DNA of 8,920 nucleotides, from contig CAVEYD010000041.1 in NCBI GenBank assembly GCA_963619835.1, forward strand, positions 1-8,920. The letters run 5' to 3'. The translations under genes and the position numbers were made by a program. The notes beneath the pieces were generated by a model. That model was not told the origin of the DNA, made no database searches, and saw nothing but the letters and a program-made list of their open reading frames with translations. This DNA comes from Fimimonas sp963619835. Lineage in GTDB: Bacteria; Bacillota; Clostridia; Christensenellales; CAG-314. How positions within the stretch are numbered: the first letter of the stretch is position 1; each line of letters opens with the position of its first letter. Shown in pieces: positions 1 to 6,288 of the stretch.

Positions 1-63
1 TTTTTATTTTATATTCAGTATCGTTTAAGAGATTGCCACTAAAATACGATTATTAAAATGCTC

Positions 64-95
64 AAATTGTAGCAAAAGCTTAAATTGTAGCAAAA
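64..95 (+). repeat. 14-bp direct repeat upstream of the two-component system
   Basis: AAATTGTAGCAAAA occurs at 64-77 and again at 82-95, a perfect direct repeat with 18-bp periodicity, about 40-70 bp before the response regulator start. OmpR-type regulators bind direct repeats, so an autoregulatory site is possible. The usual half-site spacing is nearer 10-11 bp, and the same TTGTAG core recurs in the last spacer of the window, so it may instead be a general intergenic repeat. Confidence 0.6.
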
Positions 96-111
96 CGTCA
101 ATTGACGTTTT
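92..111. promoter_or_regulatory. Perfect 20-bp palindrome before the response regulator
   Basis: AAAACGTCAATTGACGTTTT is identical to its own reverse complement over all 20 bases. It starts inside the second direct repeat copy and ends 10 nt before the ribosome binding site (122-127). It could be a dimeric repressor operator or an RNA hairpin in the leader. The TTGACG inside it cannot serve as a -35 element for this gene, because the matching -10 would fall on the ribosome binding site. Confidence 0.6.
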
Positions 112-132
112 ACTCGCATTAAAGGAGATTTC

Positions 133-807
133 ATGAAAGTATTGGTTGTTGACGACGAAGTCAAACTGGCGGATGCTTTAGGTGAGTTGTTCCGTCACAA
201 CAAAATTATTGCCGACGTTGTTTACGAAGGCGAAGACGGTTATTTTTATGCCAAAAAAGGCGATTACGACGTTGTCATTTTAGACGTCATGATGCCAAAA
301 ATGGACGGTTTTGAAGTAGTAAAGCGTTTGCGTGACAACAAATGCAACGTTCCCGTACTTATGCTCACCGCCAAGGACGAAGTTTCAAGCAGGGTAAAAG
401 GTTTAGATTGTGGCGCAGACGACTATCTCACAAAGCCGTTTGCCGCAGAAGAACTTCTTGCACGTGTTCGTGCGCTTGCTCGTAGGCAAAGCGAACTTGT
501 TTTCGACAAAATTTCTTTCAAAGACGTCACTCTCGACACCTCAAACTACACATTGTCTTGCGGACAAAAAAGTGTATCGCTCGGCGCAAAAGAGTACGAA
601 ATCATGCGCATGCTACTTTCCAATCCTACGCAAGTAATCAGCAAGGATGCCATCATCAGCAAAGTTTGGGGGCTTGACGTCGATATCACCGAAAATAATG
701 TCGAAGCCTACATGTCTTTTTTGCGTAAAAAGTTGTTTTTCATCGGTAGCAAGCTTACCATTTTAACAAAAAGAATGCTCGGTTACTATTTGGAGTTAGA
801 AAATTGA
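133..807 (+). CDS. OmpR/PhoB-family response regulator
   Basis: DNA-binding response regulator, 224 aa, that would be phosphorylated by the kinase encoded directly downstream. The receiver domain spans about residues 1-115: acidic pair D7/D8, phospho-acceptor D51 in ILDVMMPKMDG, T79 in LMLTA, and K101 in LTKPF. A winged-helix effector domain covers about residues 125-223, with the recognition-helix region DITENNVEAYMSFLRKKL and a terminal hairpin ending GYYLE. Length and domain order are normal for the OmpR/PhoB family. The ATG start is fixed by AAGGAG at 122-127, 5 nt upstream. The stop codon (805-807) overlaps the TTG start of the kinase, so the two are co-transcribed and probably translationally coupled. 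A palindrome and a direct repeat lie just upstream and may be regulatory. The target genes and the signal cannot be read from the sequence, so no gene name is given. Confidence 0.95.
   Translation: MKVLVVDDEVKLADALGELFRHNKIIADVVYEGEDGYFYAKKGDYDVVILDVMMPKMDGFEVVKRLRDNKCNVPVLMLTAKDEVSSRVKGLDCGADDYLTKPFAAEELLARVRALARRQSELVFDKISFKDVTLDTSNYTLSCGQKSVSLGAKEYEIMRMLLSNPTQVISKDAIISKVWGLDVDITENNVEAYMSFLRKKLFFIGSKLTILTKRMLGYYLELEN
792..807 (+). promoter_or_regulatory. SD and overlapping stop/start linking regulator and kinase
   Basis: GGAG at 792-795 lies inside the end of the response regulator gene, 8 nt before a TTG codon (804-806) that overlaps the TGA stop (805-807). This sets the kinase start and indicates translational coupling. 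Confidence 0.8.
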
Positions 808-2024
808 TTAAAAAACTCAGAAGAAAAATTGTTGCAATCAATATTGTTTCCGTCGGCATCGTGTTTTTTGTTGCAATTTTGCTAACAACGGCATTCGGTT
901 ATTCTTTCATCGATAGGGAACGTTCCAGCCGTATGGAAGATGCGTTTGACTACGACACTCAAGACGAAGTTTCTTTTTCCGACAACGACTTGTATCAAGA
1001 TTTGGCACTTGTTATCTACAACACCCAAACAGAGCAAGCACAATTCTTTTTCGGAAATGATTTTTCGTTTAACCATCAACGACTTCAAGACAATTTTATG
1101 CGCATAGTCAACTCAAACTTGTCGCAAGGTTATGCCTCAGTGCGAGTCCGCTATAAAAAAACCACAAGCGGAAACGAAGTGCGAATTGTTTTCAACGACT
1201 TAAACTCATCGCAAAACAGCATAACGCCGTTTTTACTTGTGGGTTTAAGTATGGTTATTGTCGGCATAAGTTTTTACTTAGCAATCAGTTTTATGCTTGC
1301 ACGTATTGCACTTAAACCGGTAGAAGAGTCTTGGCAAAAGCAAAAGCAATTTATTGCCGATGCCTCGCACGAACTAAAAACGCCCCTTTCGGTAATCATG
1401 GCAAATACGGAAATTATTGCATCCCATCCGGACGACACCGTACAAAGTCAATCTAAGTGGATCGAAAACACTCGCGAAGAGTCCAACCGCATGGCAGAGC
1501 TTGTTGCCGACTTGTTGTTTTTGGCAAAAAACGACGACGGCTTAGTAGTGCAAATGGACACAATCAACTTGTCGGATGCCGTAGCAACAACAGTTTTGTC
1601 CAGCGATTCGCTTTTTTACGAAAACGGCAAAAAATTCGACTATCAATTAGATAAAGAAATTCACATTCAGGGCAACGAAAAACAGATAAAGCAACTTGTA
1701 ACAATCTTGCTCGACAATGCCAACAAGTACTCAACCGACGTCGGCAACATAAATTTATCGTTAAAACTTGCCCCAAACGGCAAGCATGCCACACTTATTG
1801 TCAGCAACGACAGCGAAACCATGTCGGACGAACAATTGTCGCACTTGTTCGATCGTTTCTACACAGTCGACCAATCACGCAACACACGTGGTAGCGGTTT
1901 AGGACTCAGCATTGCCAAAACAATCGTTCAAACACACAACGGCACAATTTCCGTAGACTACAACCAAGGACGTACAATATTCACTGTTGTGTTCAACGTG
2001 GTAAAAAATCTAAAAAATTCGTAA
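804..2024 (+). CDS. Two-transmembrane sensor histidine kinase
   Basis: Membrane sensor kinase, 406 aa, the partner of the preceding response regulator. Visible order: a basic N-terminus (KKLRRK), TM1 at about residues 10-33, an extracytoplasmic segment of about 108 residues (34-141), TM2 at about 143-166, a very short linker without a full HAMP domain, and HisKA with phospho-accepting H189 in FIADASHELKTPL. The catalytic ATPase domain carries an N box (LLDNANKYS, N305), FDRFYTVDQSR (349-359) and a G2 box GSGLGLSIAK (363-372). The G1 box is degenerate: where DxGxG is usual, residues 335-339 read NDSET. The TTG start is chosen because GGAG (792-795) lies 8 nt upstream and the codon overlaps the previous TGA. 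The sensor region matches no ligand domain I recognise. The downstream spacer is A/T-rich, with a weak hairpin rather than a classic terminator. Confidence 0.94.
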   Translation: MIKKLRRKIVAINIVSVGIVFFVAILLTTAFGYSFIDRERSSRMEDAFDYDTQDEVSFSDNDLYQDLALVIYNTQTEQAQFFFGNDFSFNHQRLQDNFMRIVNSNLSQGYASVRVRYKKTTSGNEVRIVFNDLNSSQNSITPFLLVGLSMVIVGISFYLAISFMLARIALKPVEESWQKQKQFIADASHELKTPLSVIMANTEIIASHPDDTVQSQSKWIENTREESNRMAELVADLLFLAKNDDGLVVQMDTINLSDAVATTVLSSDSLFYENGKKFDYQLDKEIHIQGNEKQIKQLVTILLDNANKYSTDVGNINLSLKLAPNGKHATLIVSNDSETMSDEQLSHLFDRFYTVDQSRNTRGSGLGLSIAKTIVQTHNGTISVDYNQGRTIFTVVFNVVKNLKNS

Positions 2025-2079
2025 TTTTTACAAAAAAACAGCATTTTTCAATCTTTTTTTATGTTTTTGTTGTAAAAAT
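2024..2079 (+). other. A/T-rich imperfect hairpin after the kinase gene
   Basis: ATTTTTACAAAAAAACA (2024-2040) pairs with TGTTTTTGTTGTAAAAAT (2062-2079) around a 21-nt loop, with one extra base in the right arm. It begins at the kinase stop codon. It lacks a GC-rich stem and a trailing T-tract, so it is at best a weak terminator. Confidence 0.3.
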
Positions 2080-2119
2080 AAAATTGTAATTGCAAACAAT
2101 TTTACAACAAACTTAAAAT
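2079..2119 (+). promoter_or_regulatory. Candidate promoter with inverted repeat for the Nudix gene
   Basis: A 9-bp inverted repeat, TAAAATTGT (2079-2087) and ACAATTTTA (2096-2104), encloses TTGCAA (2090-2095). TTGCAA could serve as a -35 element paired with TAAAAT (2114-2119) at 18 bp. This would give an A-rich leader of about 120 nt before the Nudix start. In so A/T-rich a spacer, both elements can arise by chance. Confidence 0.3.
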
Positions 2120-2246
2120 TTACAAAAAACTGCTTAAAAACAAAAAGAAAAATAAAAAAATAAAATAATTTAGAAGACAAAAACAAAACAAAAACTTAAA
2201 ATTTACCGAAAAAATCAAAACTACTTAACAAACGAGGTAAACGCAC

Positions 2247-2645
2247 ATGAAGAGAGTAATAACGGTGGTTGCCGCACTAATCACCAACAAAAATCAATTT
2301 CTCATTTGCCAACGTCCGCAAAACAAAGCGCGCGGACTTTTATGGGAATTTGTCGGTGGTAAGGTCGAGCCGGGCGAAACAAAGCAAAAAGCCTTAATTC
2401 GCGAGTGTCAGGAAGAGCTTGGCATCACAATTCAGCCGTTAGACATTTTCATCAAAGTTGACCACAAGTATCCGGACATAAAAGTGCATCTAACAATTTT
2501 CAATGCCGTTATTGTGCAAGGCGAAATCACCAAAAAGGAGCACAACGACATCCGTTGGATAACCCCCGACGAAATCGACAACTACGAATTTTGTCCTGCC
2601 GACAAAGCCGTTTTGGAAAAAATCAAAGCCGAGTTTAACAAGTAG
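2247..2645 (+). CDS. MutT-like Nudix hydrolase (probable nucleotide-pool sanitiser)
   Basis: Nudix-family pyrophosphohydrolase, 132 aa, close to the usual length of MutT (about 130 aa). The Nudix box is complete at residues 38-60 and fits GX5EX7REUXEEXGU: G38, E44, R52, E53, E56, E57, G59 and I60. The E residues coordinate the metal ion. WEFVGGK (33-39) just before it matches the MutT/NudG-type WEFPGGK, with V36 in place of proline. The C-terminal PADKAVLEKI resembles the end helix of MutT proteins. By family, the likely role is hydrolysis of 8-oxo-dGTP or a related damaged (d)NTP. A CTP or 5-methyl-dCTP pyrophosphatase (NudG-like) activity is an alternative that sequence alone cannot exclude. 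GAGG at 2234-2237, 9 nt upstream, supports the ATG. It is a single gene, convergent with the mutarotase operon and closed by the terminator at 2827-2858. Confidence 0.9.
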   Translation: MKRVITVVAALITNKNQFLICQRPQNKARGLLWEFVGGKVEPGETKQKALIRECQEELGITIQPLDIFIKVDHKYPDIKVHLTIFNAVIVQGEITKKEHNDIRWITPDEIDNYEFCPADKAVLEKIKAEFNK

Positions 2646-2656
2646 TGCAACAAATT

Positions 2657-2780
2657 TTGCAATCAACCTCAAAAAAACCTTCTTGCAATCAATCTCAACA
2701 AATTTTGCAACCAATCTCAAAAAAACCTTATTGCAATCAACCTCAAAACACCATATAGCAATCAACCTCAAAACACTTTA
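2657..2780. repeat. Five-unit tandem repeat (22-26 bp) after the Nudix gene
   Basis: Five consecutive units of the form TTGCAATCAACCTCAAAA plus a short variable tail start at 2657, 2683, 2705, 2731 and 2756, with lengths 26, 22, 26, 25 and 25. A partial unit precedes them at 2646-2656. Units 1 and 3 share the tail AAAAAAACCTT, and unit 2 shares ACAAATT with the partial unit, so the older part has a 48-bp higher-order period. No constant spacers separate the units, so this is not CRISPR. No convincing gene runs through it. Confidence 0.8.
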
Positions 2781-2826
2781 TAAAAAGTTATCACAAGTGT
2801 TTTGCATCAATCATTTTTTTTCCATC

Positions 2827-2858
2827 AAAAAAGCAGACTGTTCTCAGCCTGCTTTTTT
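2827..2858. terminator. Bidirectional rho-independent terminator
   Basis: AAAAAAGCAG (2827-2836) pairs perfectly with CTGCTTTTTT (2849-2858). Inside it, CTG (2838-2840) and CAG (2845-2847) pair around a TTCT loop. The stem is flanked by A6 on the left and T6 on the right, so each strand reads a hairpin followed by a U-tract. It sits between the converging Nudix gene (+) and mutarotase gene (-), ending 15 bp beyond the mutarotase stop, and should serve both. Confidence 0.85.
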
Positions 2859-2872
2859 CAACCCCTATTTTC

Positions 2873-3745
2873 CTACTCGCTCACTGTTGTATCGTAGCTA
2901 AATTCGTACAATTCGTTCGGTTGCAACTTAATTATACATTTTTTGTCCAAAATGTCGTCAACTTTATCGTCCGATCCGGCAATGCCGTGCCAAGGTTCAA
3001 TGCACACAAACGGTGTGGTGTTTTTGTACGTTTGCCAAATGCCGACGTGAGTGGTGTCGTCAAAATCAATTTTCACAAAAGCATCGCTTTTAGAAGTTTT
3101 CAGTGTTGCGCTTCCGCTTTTTAGCTCAAAAAACAAAGCATCGTCCTTAAACAATTCGTGAGTTAAATGTAATTTTTTGTCGTCCAAGGCAAATTCTGTT
3201 GTTTTGCCGGTGTCCAATCCTTTTTTAGAAAATTCCGCTTTCACTAAACAATTTTTGTCAAATTCAATGTAGTGATCGCAAAAATCTCCGCCGTTTTTTA
3301 GCGGAACGTTAAACGCAGGGTGTCCGCCAAGCGAAAAAGGCAAAATCGTGTTCCCGCTGTTAAAAACTTTTAGCGACGTTTTTAGTTTTGCCCCAAAAAT
3401 TTCGTAAACAACTTTAAACACAAACTTAAAAGGGTAATTTTCCAAAGTTTTTTCATTTTCGGTCAAACTTAGCACAACTTTCGTGTTAGATTTTTCAACA
3501 ACTTCAAAATCACCCAATTTAGCAAATCCGTGGATTAACATCGAATATTTTTCGCCGTTGTATTCGTATTCTTCGTTCAAAAGACGTCCACACACCGGAA
3601 AGAGAATTTTCGAACTAAAACCCCAGTATTCCTTATCGCCTTGCCACATATACTCAAAGTTGTTTTTCTTGCCAAAAATCGATTTTAACTCTGCTCCGTG
3701 TTCACTTACTTTTACAATCAATTTATCGTTTTCTAAAGTAATCAT
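2873..3745 (-). CDS. LacX-like aldose 1-epimerase (galactose mutarotase)
   Basis: Aldose 1-epimerase family protein, 290 aa, the usual length of the LacX-type subgroup. It interconverts beta- and alpha-anomers of galactose in the cytoplasm, supplying alpha-galactose to galactokinase. Visible features: N-terminal GAELKSI (17-23), FPVCGRL (49-55), HGFAK with candidate acid H72, the signature FSLGGHPAFNVP (137-148) with H142, and CIEPWHGIAGSDD (248-260) whose E250 is the likely catalytic base. The ATG is supported by GGAG on the - strand (3754-3757), 8 nt upstream. The gene follows the AraC-type regulator on the same strand with a 24-bp gap, so the two form an operon diverging from galT-galK. 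Location beside galT, galK and galE supports a galactose role (galM-like). Strictly, LacX-type proteins can act on other aldoses, so no symbol is assigned. Confidence 0.9.
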   Translation of the reverse strand: MITLENDKLIVKVSEHGAELKSIFGKKNNFEYMWQGDKEYWGFSSKILFPVCGRLLNEEYEYNGEKYSMLIHGFAKLGDFEVVEKSNTKVVLSLTENEKTLENYPFKFVFKVVYEIFGAKLKTSLKVFNSGNTILPFSLGGHPAFNVPLKNGGDFCDHYIEFDKNCLVKAEFSKKGLDTGKTTEFALDDKKLHLTHELFKDDALFFELKSGSATLKTSKSDAFVKIDFDDTTHVGIWQTYKNTTPFVCIEPWHGIAGSDDKVDDILDKKCIIKLQPNELYEFSYDTTVSE

Positions 3746-3769
3746 TTTCTTATCTCCAAATTTTATTTT

Positions 3770-4624
3770 TTATTCAAGTAGCGACGTTTCTTTTCCCGTC
3801 GGGTTTATACTGCTGTCCGAGTGTACAAAAAATTCCGAAAACACAAAGTCTTTTGGCAACTCTTTGGGAGTGTAGCCGGTTAGTTTTTTGAAGTTTCTGT
3901 TAAATGTTCGCACGCTGTCAAAACCGCACTTTATGCTTGTTTGCGATGCCGTCAACCCGTTTTTCAGCATTTTAACGGCATTGTCAATTTTTACGTAATT
4001 TAGGTAGTCCGAAAAGCTCATGCCGGCATTTTTCTTAAAGTATCTCGAAAAGTACGCTTGTTCCAAAGCCATTGTTTTACATGCACTTTCAAAAGTGATG
4101 GTGTCGTAATCAACGCTAATTTCATCCAAAAGTTTTCTCAAGTTTTGCGAAGTAGAATTTTCTTTTTTTCTTTCAATCGGTTGTTCGTTTCTAACAAGGT
4201 TAATAAAAAGTTCGCACACTTTTCCAACAACCATTTGTTCGTAAAAAGCGAGTTTTTTCTTTTGTTCTTTTTTAATTGTTTCGTACAGTTTTTCTATGTT
4301 GTAATCGGCAGTAAAATGCGGATTTTCAAACGTTTTTCCGGACATTATTTTTTCAATTATGCCGTAATCGAAAATTATCACTGCAAGCACTGTGTCATCG
4401 GTTTGTGCATGCATGTAGTGAATTTGTTCGGTGTCCACAAAAAAAGCTTCTTTCGGTTTCAAACTGTAGCAAGTGTTGTTGCAATATATGTCTATTTTTC
4501 CGTTGCAAAGGTACAAAAGTTCGCAATCGGTATGCCAATGCGGAATGTTATGCGAGTTGCGATATTTTCCCGCCCAAACATGACTTTTGTCGCTGTAATT
4601 CCAAATTTCTCTTTTTGCAATCAT
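3770..4624 (-). CDS. AraC-family regulator of the galactose genes
   Basis: AraC-family transcription factor, 284 aa from the chosen ATG. The N-terminal half is a cupin-type sugar-sensing domain with HWH at about residues 29-31, ELLYLCNGKIDIY (35-47), and a proline/hydrophobic beta-barrel pattern ending near H69. The C-terminal 100 residues are a standard double helix-turn-helix: SACKTMALEQAYFSRYFKK (180-198), then TASQTSIKCGFDSVRTFNRNFKKLTGYTPKEL (225-256). The open frame extends upstream to a TTG at 4678, but that codon has no ribosome binding site, while the ATG at 4624 follows TTGGGG at 6-nt spacing. The promoter at 4699-4727 leaves a leader of about 68 nt. The gene is co-oriented with the mutarotase and divergent from galT. 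I infer that it binds the 27-bp direct repeats in the spacer and activates gal genes in response to a galactose-related sugar. Confidence 0.9.
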   Translation of the reverse strand: MIAKREIWNYSDKSHVWAGKYRNSHNIPHWHTDCELLYLCNGKIDIYCNNTCYSLKPKEAFFVDTEQIHYMHAQTDDTVLAVIIFDYGIIEKIMSGKTFENPHFTADYNIEKLYETIKKEQKKKLAFYEQMVVGKVCELFINLVRNEQPIERKKENSTSQNLRKLLDEISVDYDTITFESACKTMALEQAYFSRYFKKNAGMSFSDYLNYVKIDNAVKMLKNGLTASQTSIKCGFDSVRTFNRNFKKLTGYTPKELPKDFVFSEFFVHSDSSINPTGKETSLLE

Positions 4625-4680
4625 TTTTACCCCAAATTTTTCCGTCAAATAGATATTTTTTGCTTGCCAACTTTTCAATC

Positions 4681-4707
4681 AAGTCAACAGATGTCTAAAT
4701 TGTACAA
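4681..4707. promoter_or_regulatory. Operator repeat 1, predicted AraC-type binding site
   Basis: AAGTCAACAGATGTC followed by a TAAATTGTACAA half matches operator repeat 2 at 23 of 27 positions. The two copies start exactly 40 bp apart, close to four helical turns, which is typical of paired sites for a dimeric AraC-type protein. The -10 element of the regulator's own promoter (4699-4704) lies within this copy. Confidence 0.65.
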
Positions 4708-4727
4708 AAAAAACAAAAAAAAGTCAA
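4699..4727 (-). promoter_or_regulatory. Promoter of the AraC-type regulator and mutarotase
   Basis: On the - strand, TTGACT (4727-4722) is followed after exactly 17 bp by TACAAT (4704-4699), a near-consensus sigma-70-type promoter. Transcription should start near 4692. Both hexamers lie inside the direct operator repeats, which predicts autoregulation. Confidence 0.65.
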
Positions 4728-4747
4728 CAAATGTCCACATTTTACAA
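4721..4747. promoter_or_regulatory. Operator repeat 2, predicted AraC-type binding site
   Basis: AAGTCAACAAATGTCC followed by ACATTTTACAA is the second copy in direct orientation. It contains the -35 element (4722-4727, - strand) of the regulator promoter and ends 10 bp before the -35 of the galT promoter. A protein bound here could activate galT and repress its own gene at once. Confidence 0.65.
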
Positions 4748-4754
4748 CGTAAAA
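4740..4754. promoter_or_regulatory. 15-bp inverted repeat next to the galT -35 element
   Basis: TTTTAC-AAC-GTAAAA is a 6-bp inverted repeat with a 3-bp centre, overlapping the end of operator repeat 2 and ending 3 bp before TTGTAT. It could be a second regulator's site, but may also arise by chance in A/T-rich DNA. Confidence 0.3.
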
Positions 4755-4757
4755 ATC

Positions 4758-4785
4758 TTGTATTATTTTTTTTCTATTATATAAT
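4758..4785 (+). promoter_or_regulatory. Promoter of galT-galK(-galE)
   Basis: TTGTAT (4758-4763) and a perfect TATAAT (4780-4785) are separated by 16 bp, giving a start near 4792 and a leader of about 39 nt before the galT ATG. The weak -35 half and the adjacent operator repeats fit a promoter that needs an activator. Confidence 0.65.
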
Positions 4786-4830
4786 TATGGCGAAATCAAA
4801 AGTGCGTTTCGCAAAAGAGGTTTATTGTCC

Positions 4831-6288
4831 ATGAAAATTTTCAAACAGATAAACATTCTTGTCGATTTTGCCCAAAAGCATCTCATGCTAAATTCGGCAG
4901 ACAAGGACTATGTAATCAACAAGATTGTCGACATGCTTTCGTTGCCCACTTTCGAGCAAACCGACGACGTTGCCCAAACCGACGACATAAACATACTTTT
5001 AGCCGATTTTGTTTCCGCAGCGGTCGAAGACGGAGTTTTTCCGCTTGAAGAGCAAGCCTACTGGTGCGACAAAATCATGGGCGAATTGTCCGCCCTTCCA
5101 AGCGAAATCGATGCCGAATTTACTCGTCAAAAAAATGTAAACGGCAACGACAGCGCCATGCAGTGGCTTTACAAGTATTGTGTGGACAACACTTACGTCA
5201 AACGTGCCGTACTCGACAAAAACCCTCGTTTCGATGCTGACAACGGACTTGTCGTAACAATCAACCTTGCCAAGCCGGAGTTTCGCGATCCCAAAAAGGC
5301 GCAAAGCGGAAACAGTGTAAAAGGCGGTTACCCAAAATGTGTAATATGCCGTCAAAATCAAGGACTTGTTTCTCGCAACAAATGTTCACTTCGTACCGTT
5401 TCGGTAACGCTGGACGGCAAACAGTGGTTTTGGCAGTTTTCCCCATACGGATATTTTAACCAACATGGAATTTGCGTAAACACAGTGCACACACCCATGC
5501 ACGTTGACAGACAAACTTTTATCAACCTAATGGATTTTGTCGATCAATTCCCCGGGTATTTTATCGGATGCAATGCCGCACTCGAACGTATCGGCGGAAG
5601 TGTACTTGCTCACGATCACTATCAAGGCGGTGGCGAAGAGTTGCCCTTGTTCAAAGCTTCAATAAAGCAATATGTTTCGCTAAAAGGTTACGACGACTTA
5701 AAAATCGGTGTACTAAATTGGCCGGGAACGGTTATTCGCATTGTCGGTAGCAACAAGCAACACATTGTTCAGGTTGCAGATATTATTCGCAACGCATGGG
5801 AAGTTTACAACAACGAAGATCTCGGTATCATTGCCAAAACGGACGTTCAACACAATGCAGTAAGCCCCACAGTAATAAAACGCGAAAACGTTTACGAACT
5901 CAACATAATTTTACGTAGCAACATAACATCAACCGATTATCCCGACGGAGTATTCCATGCTCATCCGGAGTTTCACGTTATCAAAAAGGAATCTATCGGT
6001 CTAATCGAAGCGCAAGGTTTGTTTATCTTGCCGGGACGTCTTGTAAAGCAACTTGCTTGTGTCGAACAGTGCATTCTAAACGGATCGCTCACACAAGATC
6101 TTGCCGACTTTTCTCTTGTCTACAACGAAACAAAATTGCTTGTCAAATCATTTACGGCAGAAGGCGTACACAAGGCAATGGAGCAGGAACTTGCAAGCAT
6201 TTGCTATCGCATTTTGCAAAATACGGCAGTATTCAAAGACTACAATCAAACGCTAAACTTTTTGGAGGGAATAGGTTTTGAACGCTAA
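4831..6288 (+). CDS. galT: Class II UDP-glucose:hexose-1-phosphate uridylyltransferase
   Basis: Galactose-1-phosphate uridylyltransferase, 485 aa from the chosen ATG, the length of the class II (Firmicutes) GalT family. It transfers UMP from UDP-glucose to galactose-1-phosphate, giving UDP-galactose and glucose-1-phosphate. The active-site HxHxQ motif appears as LAHDHYQGG, with H261, H263 and Q265; the second His is the expected uridylylated residue by analogy with characterised GalT. CVIC (170-173) and the FSPYGYFNQHGI stretch (203-214) are typical of the class. AGAGG at 4816-4820 precedes both a TTG (4825, only 4 nt away) and the ATG (4831, 10 nt). ATG is preferred, so the protein is 485 rather than 487 aa. 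It is the first gene of the + strand gal operon. The galK start overlaps its last 11 bases. Confidence 0.95.
   Translation: MKIFKQINILVDFAQKHLMLNSADKDYVINKIVDMLSLPTFEQTDDVAQTDDINILLADFVSAAVEDGVFPLEEQAYWCDKIMGELSALPSEIDAEFTRQKNVNGNDSAMQWLYKYCVDNTYVKRAVLDKNPRFDADNGLVVTINLAKPEFRDPKKAQSGNSVKGGYPKCVICRQNQGLVSRNKCSLRTVSVTLDGKQWFWQFSPYGYFNQHGICVNTVHTPMHVDRQTFINLMDFVDQFPGYFIGCNAALERIGGSVLAHDHYQGGGEELPLFKASIKQYVSLKGYDDLKIGVLNWPGTVIRIVGSNKQHIVQVADIIRNAWEVYNNEDLGIIAKTDVQHNAVSPTVIKRENVYELNIILRSNITSTDYPDGVFHAHPEFHVIKKESIGLIEAQGLFILPGRLVKQLACVEQCILNGSLTQDLADFSLVYNETKLLVKSFTAEGVHKAMEQELASICYRILQNTAVFKDYNQTLNFLEGIGFER
6264..6280 (+). promoter_or_regulatory. Ribosome binding site and TTG start of galK inside galT
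   Basis: GGAGG at 6264-6268 lies 9 nt before TTG (6278-6280), within the end of galT. It decides the galK start and implies translational coupling of the two enzymes. Confidence 0.8.

Noticed and set aside
103..126. TTGACG as the -35 element of the response regulator promoter
   Set aside because: At 17-bp spacing the -10 would fall on or beside the ribosome binding site, leaving no leader. The upstream pair TTGCCA (33-38) and TAAAAT (54-59) has only 15-bp spacing and was too weak to list.
2490..2771. A 93-codon open frame on the - strand with an internally repeated peptide
   Set aside because: The repetition comes from the DNA tandem array. The frame also runs antisense into the Nudix gene and crosses no recognisable domain or start signal.
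2657..2780. CRISPR array
   Set aside because: Units are 22-26 bp and contiguous, with no unique spacers, and no cas genes are present.
4625..4678. An 18-codon N-terminal extension of the AraC-type regulator from TTG 4678
   Set aside because: It has no ribosome binding site and is only about 14 nt from the predicted transcript start, whereas the ATG at 4624 has a G-rich site at suitable spacing. It remains possible but less likely.
4787..4834. A 15-codon open frame (MAKSKVRFAKEVYCP) before galT, ending in an ATGA overlap with the galT start
   Set aside because: It would begin upstream of the predicted transcription start (about 4792) and has no ribosome binding site, so it is probably not a leader peptide.
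4058..4834. A long + strand frame of 258 codons antisense to the AraC-type gene
   Set aside because: The protein is Phe/Cys/Val-rich in the pattern of an antisense shadow of a Lys/Asn-rich gene, while the opposite strand encodes a clear AraC-family protein.
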